64,000 nt of DNA from Astrothelium macrocarpum (taxonomy: Eukaryota; Ascomycota; Dothideomycetes; Trypetheliales; Trypetheliaceae): positions 1 through 64,000 of the forward strand of contig JAGEMR010000018.1 in the NCBI GenBank assembly GCA_021030915.1. Reading direction: 5' to 3'. Shown one piece after another: positions 1-11,105 of the stretch (within the stretch, counting starts at the first letter, position 1; every line of letters begins with the position of its first letter). Below the pieces are notes generated by a model, which saw only the letters and a program-made list of their open reading frames with translations, was not told the origin of the DNA and ran no database searches. A program made the translations under genes and the position numbers.

Positions 1-880
1 ATGATTTTTATAATTATTTAAAATTAAAAAATGATATTATTTAATTATATATAATTTTATATATTTATTAAAATATTGAATTCATTTTAGATTAATTTTA
101 TTTATTATTTAATTATTATTATTTAAAAAAATAATTCAATTTTTTAAAATAATACGATTTTTATATTAATTTATAAAATGATTTTTATTTATAATTATTA
201 AAAATGGCGGAATTATTTAATTTTAAAAATTGATATTTTAAATTATTATAATTCATTTTTAATTATCAGATTAAATTATTTTAAATTTTTTATATTAATT
301 TATACGTATAATTATTATAATAAAAAAAATAATATTTATTATAAAATCAATTTTATCGAAATTAAATATATTAATTATATTTATATTATATTTAATTATT
401 ATATTTAATATAAATAAAAATTAATTTCGAATAAATTTGGGATTTTTATATAAAATTTTTTAAAAATCATATTTATATATAAAATATATTTTGAATTCTG
501 AATATTATCTGATAAAACTGGAAATTTAATTGAATTTGATATAGTTATATTATATTATATTAAATTAAAAATTGATTGATTATATTTTATATATAAGATT
601 TTAAATAAATATTTTTAAAAATATAATTCGAATATAAAATTTTTAATATATGATTTTTTTATATCATTAAATTTTTATGAATTGGATATTATATTATTTT
701 ATGATTGATATTTATTAAATTATCGATGAAGAATATTTAAAATAATTTTATAAATTTTTATAATAATTTTGATTTTTAAATTTTGATCTTATTTTAGAAT
801 TTGAATTATAAAATTTAAATTCCTTTCATTTAAAATCATGGATATAATTAGTGGTGAAGATATTTTGTGTTAAAGAAAGA
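1..880. repeat. AT-rich RIP-like block
   Basis: The sequence is almost entirely A and T, with long TTTAAATT/ATTATA runs and only scattered G or C, and no usable open reading frame. It changes within about 60 bases to ordinary composition near 840-900. In Pezizomycotina such blocks are usually transposons mutated by repeat-induced point mutation (C to T in CpA context). No transposon family can be recognised here. The block continues past the left edge of the window. Confidence 0.8.
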
Positions 881-1670
881 AGATTGAATTGGTGAGGAAA
901 GCGGACCGCTCGCTTGTGCGGATCGCTCGCTTATGTACCACGTTATTGTTTATATATCACGCAATTGAATGAAACTGAAATACATAGCAAAATTTGCACA
1001 GATTTTAAGTCAAATAAAGTCAAAATATTTATTGAGTATTTGGGCACGGTGGTATTTGTGAATATCAAAGGTAGGTGTGCAGGATCAGAGACTGTGTATA
1101 ATCAGAGAGCACGTAGGATCAGAGAGCGCGCAAGATCGGTACGTATGGCGTACGCTCGGTGGTAGGTATACTTGCTCGATCGGTATCAAAACCTGTCCCA
1201 ACGAGAACCGTTTTCCCCGAACGGCAATTCCGAACCCCAGATTCCCCAGCACAACGATTACCTGACTACACAGCCCCCAGCGTTATGGGAGTAGATCAGG
1301 GTACAGAAAGAATGTCCTCGAACATTGTCACGAAAAGGAAGAAAGCAAAGGACAGTAAGACGTTTCACATTGACAAAGATTGAAATTAACCATTTGCATT
1401 AAGGTCTAATTGTAGAGTAGTGTTGGTTCAAACGGAAGACGTTCTACCACAAATGTTTTTCTAGGCCTTAAAACCATGTATTTGCGTCATGGGACGATTT
1501 TTCTCTCAACTCCAACCTGCAAGGAGAACTAAGCCATCCCTGGAATCAAGAACCCCATCCAATGCACCGAAGTTGTATCGAAATACGAAAGTTTGACAGA
1601 TCATACAACCAAATCCGTAAAATTATATGAGAAAGGACAAAGTATCAAACACGAATTTGTTTGAAAAAGC
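881..1670. other. Non-coding stretch between the AT-rich block and the laccase 3' end
   Basis: Composition is normal. Near 900-935 there is a short imperfect repeat of a GCGGAxCGCTCGCTT-like unit, and near 1082-1130 a repeated GATCAGAGAG. No gene is recognised. The part next to 1671 is probably laccase 3' untranslated sequence. Confidence 0.5.
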
Positions 1671-3533
1671 TTAGACACCAGAATCATCCTGTTTGTAGAT
1701 TGCGTTCTGGTAGTACGTGTTCCAGTTGCTGCAAGTAGTCGAGTACTGCGAGCTAGGGGCAGGAACGGAGCTAGGAGCTTCCAAGAAGTCCAAGCCAAGA
1801 CCTTCAGAGATGTGCCATGCGATATGGCAGTGGAAGAGCCAGGGGCCAGGATTGTTCGTGTAGAACGCGAGCGCCAACCAACCACCTTGAGGCAGGAAAG
1901 CAGTGTCGCGACGAATAGGAGTAGCCCAGTTGAGATTGGCGGCATCAGTGGAGGGATTGAATGTAACTTGAGGAGCTGAAGTAGGGTTCTGGTTGATATC
2001 ACCGCTGGAGCCAAGGACAAAGAAGTCGTGACCGTGCAAATGGATGGGGTGGGTGATAAGCGGAGCATGGGTGATTTCTTGGATCAGCCAGTATGTCCAG
2101 ATACCCTCGTTGGGGAGGGTGATGACGTTTTCGCCCTGTGGATAGCTGGTGTTGCCCTCTTGAAGGTAGGTACGCATCGGCTTGTCCCAGTCAACGTCAA
2201 TAGAGGTGGCGTTAATACCCCACACGGTCAAATTGGCACCAGTGGTAATGCTTCCGTTAGTCAAGCCGACGTCGAGATTGGAGAAGGCGGTTGTGCTGGG
2301 CACAGGTTGGACCCAGAAAGGAGCCAAGCCCGTGGGCTCGAAACATCCGGCAGGGGGAGCAGGATAGGCAGTGCTGGTAGGGTTGGCAGTCGTGACTGTG
2401 TCATAGCTGAAAATAGCAAATTGTCCATTTGTGTTATCATTGGCAGATTGGCAATCAGTTGCAACTGTGGCTCTGAACCAGTAGTTACCAGCAGTTTGGT
2501 TAGCATTGATAACAACATCATAACGCTGACCGATTGCTAGCAAGATGGTATTATTGTAAGCGGGTTTGACGGGAACGAAATCAGTCGTCATAATCTCCAT
2601 AAGATGGTTATCTAGTGAGACACGGATATTGTTGTCGACAGATGTGTTTATGAGCCTGAGACGGTATTTTTTGCCAGAAGTGATCTTTGTAACGGGATAG
2701 CTTCCGGTGGTACCAGCAGCGTTCTTGCCGGTGCCATTGATGAGAATGTTGTTAGCTGCTGGACCAGCTTGGCCGGTTTGAAGCTCATCGAGGAAAAGGT
2801 CATTGATTTGCCAAGCAGTCTGATAGAACCAGTCACTGATTGGGTATGGACCAAGATCAATGTCATAGTTTGCGCTTGCTGGGCCATTGATGACAATAGG
2901 CCCAACAATGCCATCACCATATTGAGCAGAATAGTGACTATGATACCATGAAGTACCAAATTGGGTGCAAAGGAAGGTATAAGTCTTGGTGTCACCAGGA
3001 GCGAGGGGGCATTCGGTGAGACCATTGACACCGTCCATTTCGTTGCTTTGGTACTGACGAATACCGTGCCAGTGAATGCCAGTACCATTGTTTGTCAAGG
3101 AGTTCTTTACAGTGATGGAAAGCGTATCACCCCAGTTCGCAGTAACGGTAGGTCCAGGGTATTGGCCGTTGATCAGCATGCAGTCACGTGCGCCATTGCC
3201 ATCAGGATTGCAAGTGGTGTTTGTGATTTCGAAATTGTAAGAAACGGTGTTGCCGGTAGTGGGATGCTTCTGATCGAAGTCAGTAGCAATGCTATACCCA
3301 TTGCTCCAGCAGCTACGAGTCAGAGGTCCATTAGTGCACGAAGGATCAGCTGTCAGACTTGTCGATGATGAGGCCGAAGAGGAACTTGATGAAGCCTTGG
3401 TCGAGGAGCTTGCAGTGGAAGACGAGGTGGTGGTAGCCCGACGGACAAGGTCGCCAACCTCGGCAGGGATATTTGCAGCTTGGGCGTGAAGAGCGAGCGT
3501 CAACAAAGACGCCGCAAGGTGTTGCAACCTCAT
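1671..3533 (-). CDS. Secreted asco-laccase (multicopper oxidase)
   Basis: Intronless gene for a secreted laccase of about 620 residues, a multicopper oxidase coupling one-electron oxidation of phenolics to reduction of O2 to water. The ATG at 3533 is chosen over upstream codons because it starts a clean signal peptide (MRLQHLAASLLTLALHAQA). A Ser-rich linker follows at about residues 33-60. Copper-ligand motifs are all present: HWHG (about 154-157), HSH (198-200), HPIHLHGHDF, and HCHIAWHISEGLGLDFLE (from about 568). The protein ends in DSGV, the C-terminal plug typical of ascomycete laccases (family DSGL/I/V). Many N-x-S/T sites fit a glycosylated extracellular enzyme. Likely roles are lignin or humus phenol oxidation, pigment formation or detoxification; the substrate cannot be read from sequence. 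Confidence 0.95.
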   Translation of the reverse strand: MRLQHLAASLLTLALHAQAANIPAEVGDLVRRATTTSSSTASSSTKASSSSSSASSSTSLTADPSCTNGPLTRSCWSNGYSIATDFDQKHPTTGNTVSYNFEITNTTCNPDGNGARDCMLINGQYPGPTVTANWGDTLSITVKNSLTNNGTGIHWHGIRQYQSNEMDGVNGLTECPLAPGDTKTYTFLCTQFGTSWYHSHYSAQYGDGIVGPIVINGPASANYDIDLGPYPISDWFYQTAWQINDLFLDELQTGQAGPAANNILINGTGKNAAGTTGSYPVTKITSGKKYRLRLINTSVDNNIRVSLDNHLMEIMTTDFVPVKPAYNNTILLAIGQRYDVVINANQTAGNYWFRATVATDCQSANDNTNGQFAIFSYDTVTTANPTSTAYPAPPAGCFEPTGLAPFWVQPVPSTTAFSNLDVGLTNGSITTGANLTVWGINATSIDVDWDKPMRTYLQEGNTSYPQGENVITLPNEGIWTYWLIQEITHAPLITHPIHLHGHDFFVLGSSGDINQNPTSAPQVTFNPSTDAANLNWATPIRRDTAFLPQGGWLALAFYTNNPGPWLFHCHIAWHISEGLGLDFLEAPSSVPAPSSQYSTTCSNWNTYYQNAIYKQDDSGV

Positions 3534-3705
3534 ATTGAGGGCGAGGTTAAGAATACGAATAAAAATTACTCTTTGCTCTTCGACTTTATGAAAAAAGCCC
3601 GCAACGAATGAAAGACTGCAAGAAGAACGAATGAAGCTCTCAAACAATGAATGTCAAGGCTGTAGAGCAAGATGGAGATCGATCAAATGGAGATTTACCT
3701 ACCTC

Positions 3706-3711
3706 TATATA
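3706..3711 (-). promoter_or_regulatory. TATA-like element upstream of the laccase
   Basis: TATATA lies about 170 bp upstream of the laccase start codon on the same strand. The position is plausible for a fungal core promoter, but no transcript evidence exists here. Confidence 0.3.
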
Positions 3712-6700
3712 CGTGTGCTCAACAGGCCTTGGGCTTCACAAGGCGCTGAGATTAGCAGGACTAGGCATGAGCATGGGAGCGAACCCGGTCCCAAACATCA
3801 GACCGATGATCAGACCTCCGAAGATCTAGACGAAGTTGGGCCGGCGTAGGAACAGCCATTTCCGTTCTGTATGGGTGCACCTCAGCCGTGGGTCCGTAGA
3901 TGAAAGGCCGGAAGGCGAGGCAAAACAAGACCGTGTAAAGCGATGGAGGTAGACGCTAGGACAAGGCATGACAGGGGCAAGAGAAGAGGCCAAAGATGAG
4001 AATAGCATCGTCTGGACACGGACAGGATAGGAGCGGGTAGCATTGACGTGTGTCCTATGGGTCTGGGACGGCAAAGCATACGAGAAGTCTGGCACAGCAC
4101 ATGGAAGGGTGGGAAAGCCGTGCGGCGACATATGCAGGGCTAAGGACAACTGTCAGCATAACTGGTACCAAGCCAGTGTTAGTAGATCCGCGGGAGTGGA
4201 GAGCCCTTAGTTCATAATGACCAAGGCATCAGGATCGCAAAAGACGGGCTGACTGTGAGTGAAAACAATAGTGGCATTGAAGTTAGAGAGCCGGTGGAGG
4301 GCCGAAGATGACTGACGAGAATGCGATGTGTTTTCCTGAATAGGAAGAAGCGGCGTCGGTAAGCGAACCGGGACCAGGGGTGCCCCTTGAATCCTCCGAC
4401 CAGGCACTTGCATCTTCCTGATCTTCCAAGGACCGACACCGCTGCTCTACCAGATCTGACCACGAGGCTCAACTCTTGTCCTGCTATTTTGGTCAGGTTG
4501 GCGATGCAAGTCCAGCTACGCTAGCCCATTGCGGCGCTCCCGTACAGTTACGCCTTCACCGACTGAACGAACTGACAAGGAAAGACTTCACGATTCACGG
4601 GGGCGGAGCTTTACGAATGCACGATAGCCATGCGCATCACGCGGAGTACAGACCACGAAGATCGCCCGGAACTATGACCAGTTGGATACCCAGTCTTTGG
4701 CCCGATTTGCACTTTCATCTCCACTTCCATCGTGTGTAAAGATCATACTTGCAATCTTTGATACTCTCCAATTTATGCTTCCCTTCCCGCACTTCTCAAA
4801 CGGCCATCCAAAGGCAAAATGGAGATGCTCTGAATCGGGGCCCCTGGAATCGCTGTAGCTCCAAAGCACCACATGGCCTGTGGTGTCTCGACAGATGCTG
4901 TGTTCGGGAACTGTCATCATACGATACACAAATCGAGGCACGATCTGCTTAGCAGCTTATGTTCCTGCGTTTTGCTTTACGTAAACGCGACTCCGGAAAT
5001 TCGATTTTCGCTCACCTCTTTTCGAGGTTCCACCTTGACCGGATACTCTGCAGCTCTTAAGCTGAACAAACGCTCTATGGCTCAAATAGCGCAGGGAGTT
5101 TCTGCAAGCGGATTAGATGATAAGGCGTCCTTTCCAAGCAAACTAGACTACTTGGAACGCTTCGGGCTGATTACGAAATCCCAAAATGATGTGAGCTCAA
5201 AAACCGCGCCAACAACAATCCTTTGTCGTGAACTAGACGATCACGCTAGAATGTGGTAGAAACAAGGCTTCGTTCGCTTTGATTGTCATTCGCATATTCA
5301 ACTTTGAAGTGGCACATCCACCGTTCAGCATCCCAGTAAATGCCGCATTCGCATGTTATATGCCTAATCAGGTCGGACTTTTTCTGCAATCGTCTGCAAG
5401 CCAATGAAGTAGCTCCACTCCTCTGCGGCATAGGTTGACATGCAGCATTCTCGTCAATATTCCATGTGGTCATAATGGCCACTTTATCCGACAATCTTGA
5501 ATCTTCTGCTTAAGGAATTTAATGCGATCGCTAGGTTTTTGAAGATGTCATGTATCACAGGAAGAAACCATTTATTTGAAATTGCAGCTAATTCAAAATC
5601 AAACCTTCTTACCATTTGAGGAAATTCAGAGCATGAGACGTCGCCGCTTCGTTGGTCCACTAAACTTTGTTTCTCTTAGCCCCAAACGAAGGTGGACAGT
5701 CTTTCTACCAGATGTCAAGCATCAAATTCTCAAACAACGTTATGTGAGACTTTGATTCCACTTCTGACTGACGTCTGGACCCAAGGAGACCAGACCTTAA
5801 ACACCGGAGAGTCCAGAATCCAGGTTGGTGGAATATTTTTGCCTGCTGACTTCGTCCATATCGTCCAATCCATATCTTCGCATGGAGTCTAGTATCTAAG
5901 AGTAGCGTTGCCCGCGCCACAGTCCCAGTTTTCCAGGCAATTTGCTACCAGTGCTGTGGGTGACGTGCAGGGCGATCGGAATCTTGTGGCTCCCCACTAT
6001 CCGGGTCTCCACTAAATGCCCGTTAAGCGACAGCCGTGTCGATCCTTGGCGCCCAATGCTTTCACCCAATCTAAGACCGGCATTCACCGACAGCATCAGC
6101 CTCACGAAACTTTTTTATGACAACAGATCATCTGCTATAACACGAGTCATGAACAATTCATAGTTGTATCATGTCAGATTGTTTTAGCATCTTTTCGGAT
6201 AGCCCACCACTGCCATGACCTATCCCAAGTTCCTGGATTTCGGAGAATTTTTTCGGTTCGCAGTGTTCGGCGCAAAAAACACATCCATCGAAACGGTCGC
6301 CAACAGCGCTAGCCTACTATCGTAATTTGCTTTGTCTTGGTAACGCGCGGAAGCTCGCAGATCAGGTAGGGATCAACAGGAACGAGGTGCCAAACATAGC
6401 AATGCAGCTTCTCTGATACGATCAAATGCGACGATCCTGCCCAGAGCTCTCGTTGGTTCGTCTATCGCTCGCAGGAGGCTCCGAAGGAAGGGCCTGCGCA
6501 GTACAACGTGGCCAAATCGGCGTCAATTATCGCAAAATTGCACGGTGACCGAGTTCGTCAGCAAATTCGCGAAAGATTCAGCCCTGCGGGAGCGCCTACA
6601 TCGCCTAAGCATCTCAGCAGGTCCTATTGAGGCAAGTGGATTTGGGAATCTATGCACGAAGAACGCCGCTTCTCGACTCAAGATTCCGCAGGGGCATGTT

Positions 6701-7187
6701 TTGACTTGCGAATCTTGGAGCTCGGCGCTTCTGTAGGCCCTCGCCACAGGTTCAACAAGGATGACCCGGACGGGATGGAAAACCGTGGACTTGGAGCTCT
6801 TCCGTGTGACGCATACTATCAGCCTTGGCTAGAGCTATTTTCAACAAGCGCTTCTGTCCTTGTTACTTCCGTGTGTTGTTAGTTCAATCGCTGATTTGCT
6901 TTGATGAGCGTCAACGGCACTCTAAAGGGGCGTCGCGCGATATCTGATCTTGAGAGTAACCGTTCCGGCCGGCGGAGGGAGCCAGAGCCTGGTCGAAAGT
7001 TGGTTTGCCTCGTCGTCAGACCATGCAATGCATCTGCATTCATATATTTCGTGATGCTCGCACATGCATTGTTTACATCTGACATCTGAGAAGTTTGCGT
7101 ACCTCTTCACTCGTTGTTTGCTTTCAAGCAAAAGGTCTTTCGTTGATACTGTAATACGTCTAGTTCTTGCATACTAGCTTCCTTATT
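3712..7187. other. 3.5 kb without a recognisable gene
   Basis: Only short open frames occur (the longest about 128 codons, at 4873-5259), and none resembles a known family or joins into a longer spliced frame. It holds the laccase promoter on the left and the promoter of the Thr-rich protein gene on the right. I see no convincing repeats. Confidence 0.4.
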
Positions 7188-8584
7188 ATGTATTCTTCTC
7201 TTTCCAGCAGTGCTATTACAGCGCTCAGTCTGCTCAGTGCCAAGGCTTTGGCAGACTGCGTGTCATACGGAATAGACTTTCAGAATGGGGGAACTTATTT
7301 CCAGAACTCTCTCTCTACAGATCCGTTCACATTCGTCTCTGAGTTTGATGGTTTGTGACAATGTATCTATGGGATTATGTCCAACAGGCTAATACCGCAC
7401 AACAGGCTGTCAGAATGACACTGCACAAAATATTCTTGTAGACCCAACGGGGGATGAGTATCTATGCTCAGATACACCTCTGACTCCTGATCTCACCCCG
7501 GAGATGTCTACCTGGTATGTGAACAATGAAGCTATCAACAACGCTTGTTTCAAGCTAATGAAAGACAGCCCCATTGACAAGGATCAGCTTTACACTGGAG
7601 ACTGGTCAGTTGTCATTGTCAGTAACGACGGAAATGCAGACCCGATCGCCTACGAAAGGGATTTCTCTCTTATCGTAGGTCCACAGCAGACCACTACATA
7701 TACGCCAACGGTTACTGCTTCAGCTGTCATTACACCTGTTGTAAACGTGACAAGCACAACGACGGATGTTGTGACTACGACACTTGCCGCCTCGACCGTT
7801 ACCCAGCCGTCCACTACTATCAAACCAACTGTTACAGTGACTCCAGCTGCAGTAACAACTACGAAGACCGATGTCTTGTTTACCCTTCGACCCACCAAGT
7901 GGACCGTGGAAGTTGTCAAGGATATTAAGACGAAGACAGCTTCTTGTAGCGTTCCTACTCGACCCAGTACTATCGATCCAATCGCCACTATTACGCCTAC
8001 GATCGTAGCTGCTGCTGCTCTCTCCAGCAATGGCGTATCTGCCAGTATTTCTGTGGGACTCAAGCCCAGAAGTCGTGTCGACCGTCGTGTTCCCTTGGAT
8101 GCCAAACAGCGCATCGCACAGCGTAAAGCCAAGATTGCTGCACGCAATGCTGAGCTTGCTGCTCTTGACAAGCGTTCTCCGGACCAATCCACTGTCACTG
8201 TTACGGATACGAACACCGCTGACTATGTTACAACGACCACGACCAGCACGGCTGCTGCCACTACCGCTACTGTGTATGCCTCTGTTACAAGTACTTCAAC
8301 TGTTACTCCTGTTCCGGTTACGGTCATTAGCGGAAAGACGACTTTGCCACAAGTCACCGTCACCGCTCCCACACCTACCAAGACGAAGACCAAAATCGCT
8401 ATCGCGACAAGTTGGACCACAAAGACCCTTACACAAACGTACGTAGTACAATTGCCCCTCAGTACTCCCGAAATGCTGAGTTTATGCACGTGGCTAACGA
8501 ATATGCAGTGTTACTATTACTACGGAGGTTACACCAGCCGCAACTGCGTCGGCATGCAGCGCCATTGGTGGTACACTTATCTAA
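7188..8584 (+). CDS. Secreted Thr/Ser-rich protein, unknown function
   Basis: Three exons: 7188-7350, 7406-8438 and 8509-8584, giving about 423 residues. Intron 1 is 55 bp with a GCTAAT branch site. Intron 2 (70 bp) starts GTACGT and has a GGCTAACG branch; splicing it swaps an odd C-terminus for a Thr-rich tail ending in a hydrophobic SAIGGTLI. The N-terminus is a signal peptide (cleavage near ALA-DC). A cysteine-containing globular part covers about residues 20-165. Two long TTT/TVT-rich stretches follow, of the kind that become O-mannosylated stalks. They are separated by a basic helix with a dibasic LDKRSPDQ site that Kex2 could cut. It is probably a cell-wall or extracellular protein. No enzymatic motif is visible and I do not recognise a named family. 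Confidence 0.75.
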
Positions 8585-9798
8585 TCGCCTTGCACAATAA
8601 AACTTTCCATAGGATTTTTTTTTCTTTTCGGATTTCTGAAAGCGTCTTCGCAAACCATCGGAGCAAGTGGTCATGTGATGGGTAAAACGGAATGTTTAAT
8701 TGCGAGTCATACATCGATAGACCTTTGTATATTGGCTTCATTATGGGATCAGGGCGCCTAAAAGCATTGACTGGAGATAGGACAATGCTAGACCCAGTGA
8801 CGACCTCACCTATCCACTCTCTAGGTTAATGATAATCATGATACCTCCAAGTTGAACCAACTCAATCTCCCAAAACATGTTCTAGTTCGGTCGTGTCGGT
8901 AGTAGCCACCAAAGCCTGTGGAACTCGAGCTCATGCAGCTCGACTATTGAATTCTATACCACTTCGTCTGTAGTGCCGCGCCAACACATCTATATTCATG
9001 CAAAAAAACAAAAACGAAAGCCACTTCGCCAAGTCTACCGGTCCATCGGAGCCCGTCCCGGTGGCGCTCACGAGGTCCCCATACCCGTTCTGGGGGTCGC
9101 TCCCGCGGCAGTGGCGCTCGCGAGGCGAGTCTAGCGATCAAGTCCGGGTCAGTGGCCGGCCATGCCGTTGGTGGCTTGCCGAGCTCCCGCTTGTCATCCC
9201 TGCCGCTCATCCCCTCAGTGAATCATCTAAGCTCGCGGCGCAGCATCGCAGTGGTGGGTTTTCTTAGTGGGGACCAATCGAGGAATACTACTATACTAAG
9301 GACTCAAATAAGCTCACTCAGACGACAGCTGACGTTTTTGGGCCTGCAGTGCGCCTTGCACAGTGACCCAATGCATCGTCGAAAAGTCGGTGGTTTTCTT
9401 TACGACGAACGGCTCCGGCCAGACCGAGGACCGACGAAGCGGTGGCGCGGTTGCAGGTCATTGCATAGATAGGGTGTAGCGAGCGACTAGATACGTACCC
9501 TAGGGTTAGGCAGTAGTGGGGGCGAGCGTGAAATATGAAAGCTATTGTTGCTCAAGCGGAGGCAGAGCTGCAGCTTCATCGCGCTTGGAAACGGGTACGT
9601 TGGACTGAACGAGACGAAGTGCACTACCTACCAACATCCGGATGCAGGGTCGAACGCGAGTAACCCTATATTAGTACACGTACGTCCGGACAAACGACGG
9701 ACATGCAATACATTTAGGCAGACAAACCGATCGATGTCCAAGGTAAAAGAATCAGACCGAGAGCGAGCGGGCGGAAGATCGAGTTCACGAACGAATAC

Positions 9799-9842
9799 GA
9801 ATGGCCTGTCTCAATAAACGAATGTCCTGTCTTGATAAACGA
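9799..9842. repeat. Two-copy 21-bp tandem repeat
   Basis: Two adjacent imperfect copies of a unit reading TGxCCTGTCTxxATAAACGAA, followed by a partial third TGT. It is short and has no evident function. Confidence 0.5.
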
Positions 9843-10360
9843 ATGTTTAGAAATCAGTCCGAAAGCTCCCTGTCTTCAAGCACGGCCACGTTCTCGTGTA
9901 CTCGACCCCTCAACCCACGTGGGAACTAAGCATATCATCTGCCTTCTCTAATAGGTAAGGTGAGCTGATTTCACACGGTAGTGGCAGCTTTCATTCCCAT
10001 CTCTCTCGACATTAATTATTATTGCCTCTCAAAAAATTTCCATCGCATACCAGCACAATGAATATTCACCTGCCAAACTTCCATCTCTATTTACACTCCG
10101 CAACTACAATACATTGCAGCGTCGGACTGCGTTCATCGCCCTACAATATTAATCCCTCTCCGTACTCAATTTGATCAGTCGTACAATTCTTGCTTCAAGA
10201 GTCCATGCAATTTCGAGTGCTCGATCCGTTGAATTCGAACTTTCTTTTGGTTTCGATTCAACGTTCCTTTCTTCGCTTTCGGCGCGTATAAGGAACGTGC
10301 TTTTTAGTAAAAATTTTTTTTGGATGATGACTAGCTTCCCATGCGTCTTTTCGGAGTTTG

Positions 10361-10643
10361 TACCTCACCAGACCTCTCGGTTAGCTGATATGACCGCTCA
10401 AAACTTGATGCGACTTAAATTCCTCAGAAAATCTCTCTAAATGACCTCTCAACTCGCTTTTCTGGCCTCTCAATCAATCTCTAAATTCATCAAAAAAATT
10501 TAAGAGATGATAAGAATGTGTTCTAAAATTTTGAGAGATAAAATGAGAGGTCAGATGAGCTATCTGACCTCTTGAGATAAGAGGTCGGAGCAGCTCGGGA
10601 TTTTGAGAGGTAGAATCAGCCAGTGGAGAGGTCAGCTCAGCTA
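10361..10643 (+). mobile_element. MITE-like element, copy 1
   Basis: About 283 bp bounded by TA dinucleotides, with imperfect terminal inverted repeats: the left end starts TACCTCACCAGACCTCTC and the reverse complement of the right end starts TAGCTGAGCTGACCTCTC (14 of 18 match). Similarity between the ends continues inward for about 40 bp (GCTGAT..ACC..CTCAAAA). The interior is full of GACCTCTC/GAGAGGTC motifs in both orientations, so it can fold extensively. It has no coding capacity. A diverged copy lies in the opposite orientation at 40045-40319. TA borders and size fit a non-autonomous Tc1/mariner-type element, but no transposase is seen. Confidence 0.7.
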
Positions 10644-11105
10644 TAACTTGGTCTTTTCGTGCGCAGACTGTCAACTATTTGTTCCGTATATTGCCGCGTC
10701 TTTCAGGAAGCGCTTTTACGCTGCGAAAAGTTGTATTAAGCAAGGACCTTATTTTGAGTAACTGCGACCCATCTGGACAAGAGCTTTCGAGCAGCAAAAG
10801 GTCGACTTAACTCTGTTCGGGAAGTGAATGTGATGGTTCACCCGATCTCGTACAATTCCCGAGCTGTGCGAGCCAAGATCAGCACTTGTCCCTCCAGAGC
10901 GAATGTCTTTCGTATTAAGACTTGATCCATTGTTCGAATGTGCAAAGTATCCGCCGTGGCTGAGAGTGCATGACATCAAATTAGCTGCACTGTTCCTTCC
11001 GATCGTTGCTCATCTCATGGCAAAAGTTTCTCGGTCACGAAACGTCGCAGTAAGTCCATAGCAAAGGAGAGCTAATCGGCCAGAATTTTGACAAACGTCC
11101 TCGGT

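Larger units (their letters stand above)
8585..11105. other. Intergenic region containing a MITE-like element
   Basis: No coding sequence is recognised in these 2.5 kb. It contains a short tandem repeat at about 9799-9842 and the MITE-like element at 10361-10643, annotated separately. The stretch around 9030-9130 is G/C-rich, with a repeated GTGGCGCTC-CGAGG pattern. Confidence 0.5.

Noticed and set aside
3534..3647. A 38-codon upstream extension of the laccase frame
   Set aside because: The internal ATG at 3533 begins a canonical signal peptide; the extension would bury it.
4873..5259. The longest open frame (128 codons) in the 3.7-7.2 kb gap
   Set aside because: No recognisable domain, signal peptide or splice partner; its length is expected by chance.
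7188..8584. The Thr-rich secreted protein as a possible RiPP precursor because of its LDKRSPDQ dibasic site next to a UstYa/P450 locus
   Set aside because: No repeated core peptides between dibasic sites, and the gene is 16 kb from the UstYa remnant.
8439..8685. Reading the Thr-rich protein gene through to a stop at 8685
   Set aside because: GTACGT at 8439 and a CTAAC branch plus CAG at 8508 define a good intron, and the spliced tail continues the Thr-rich pattern.
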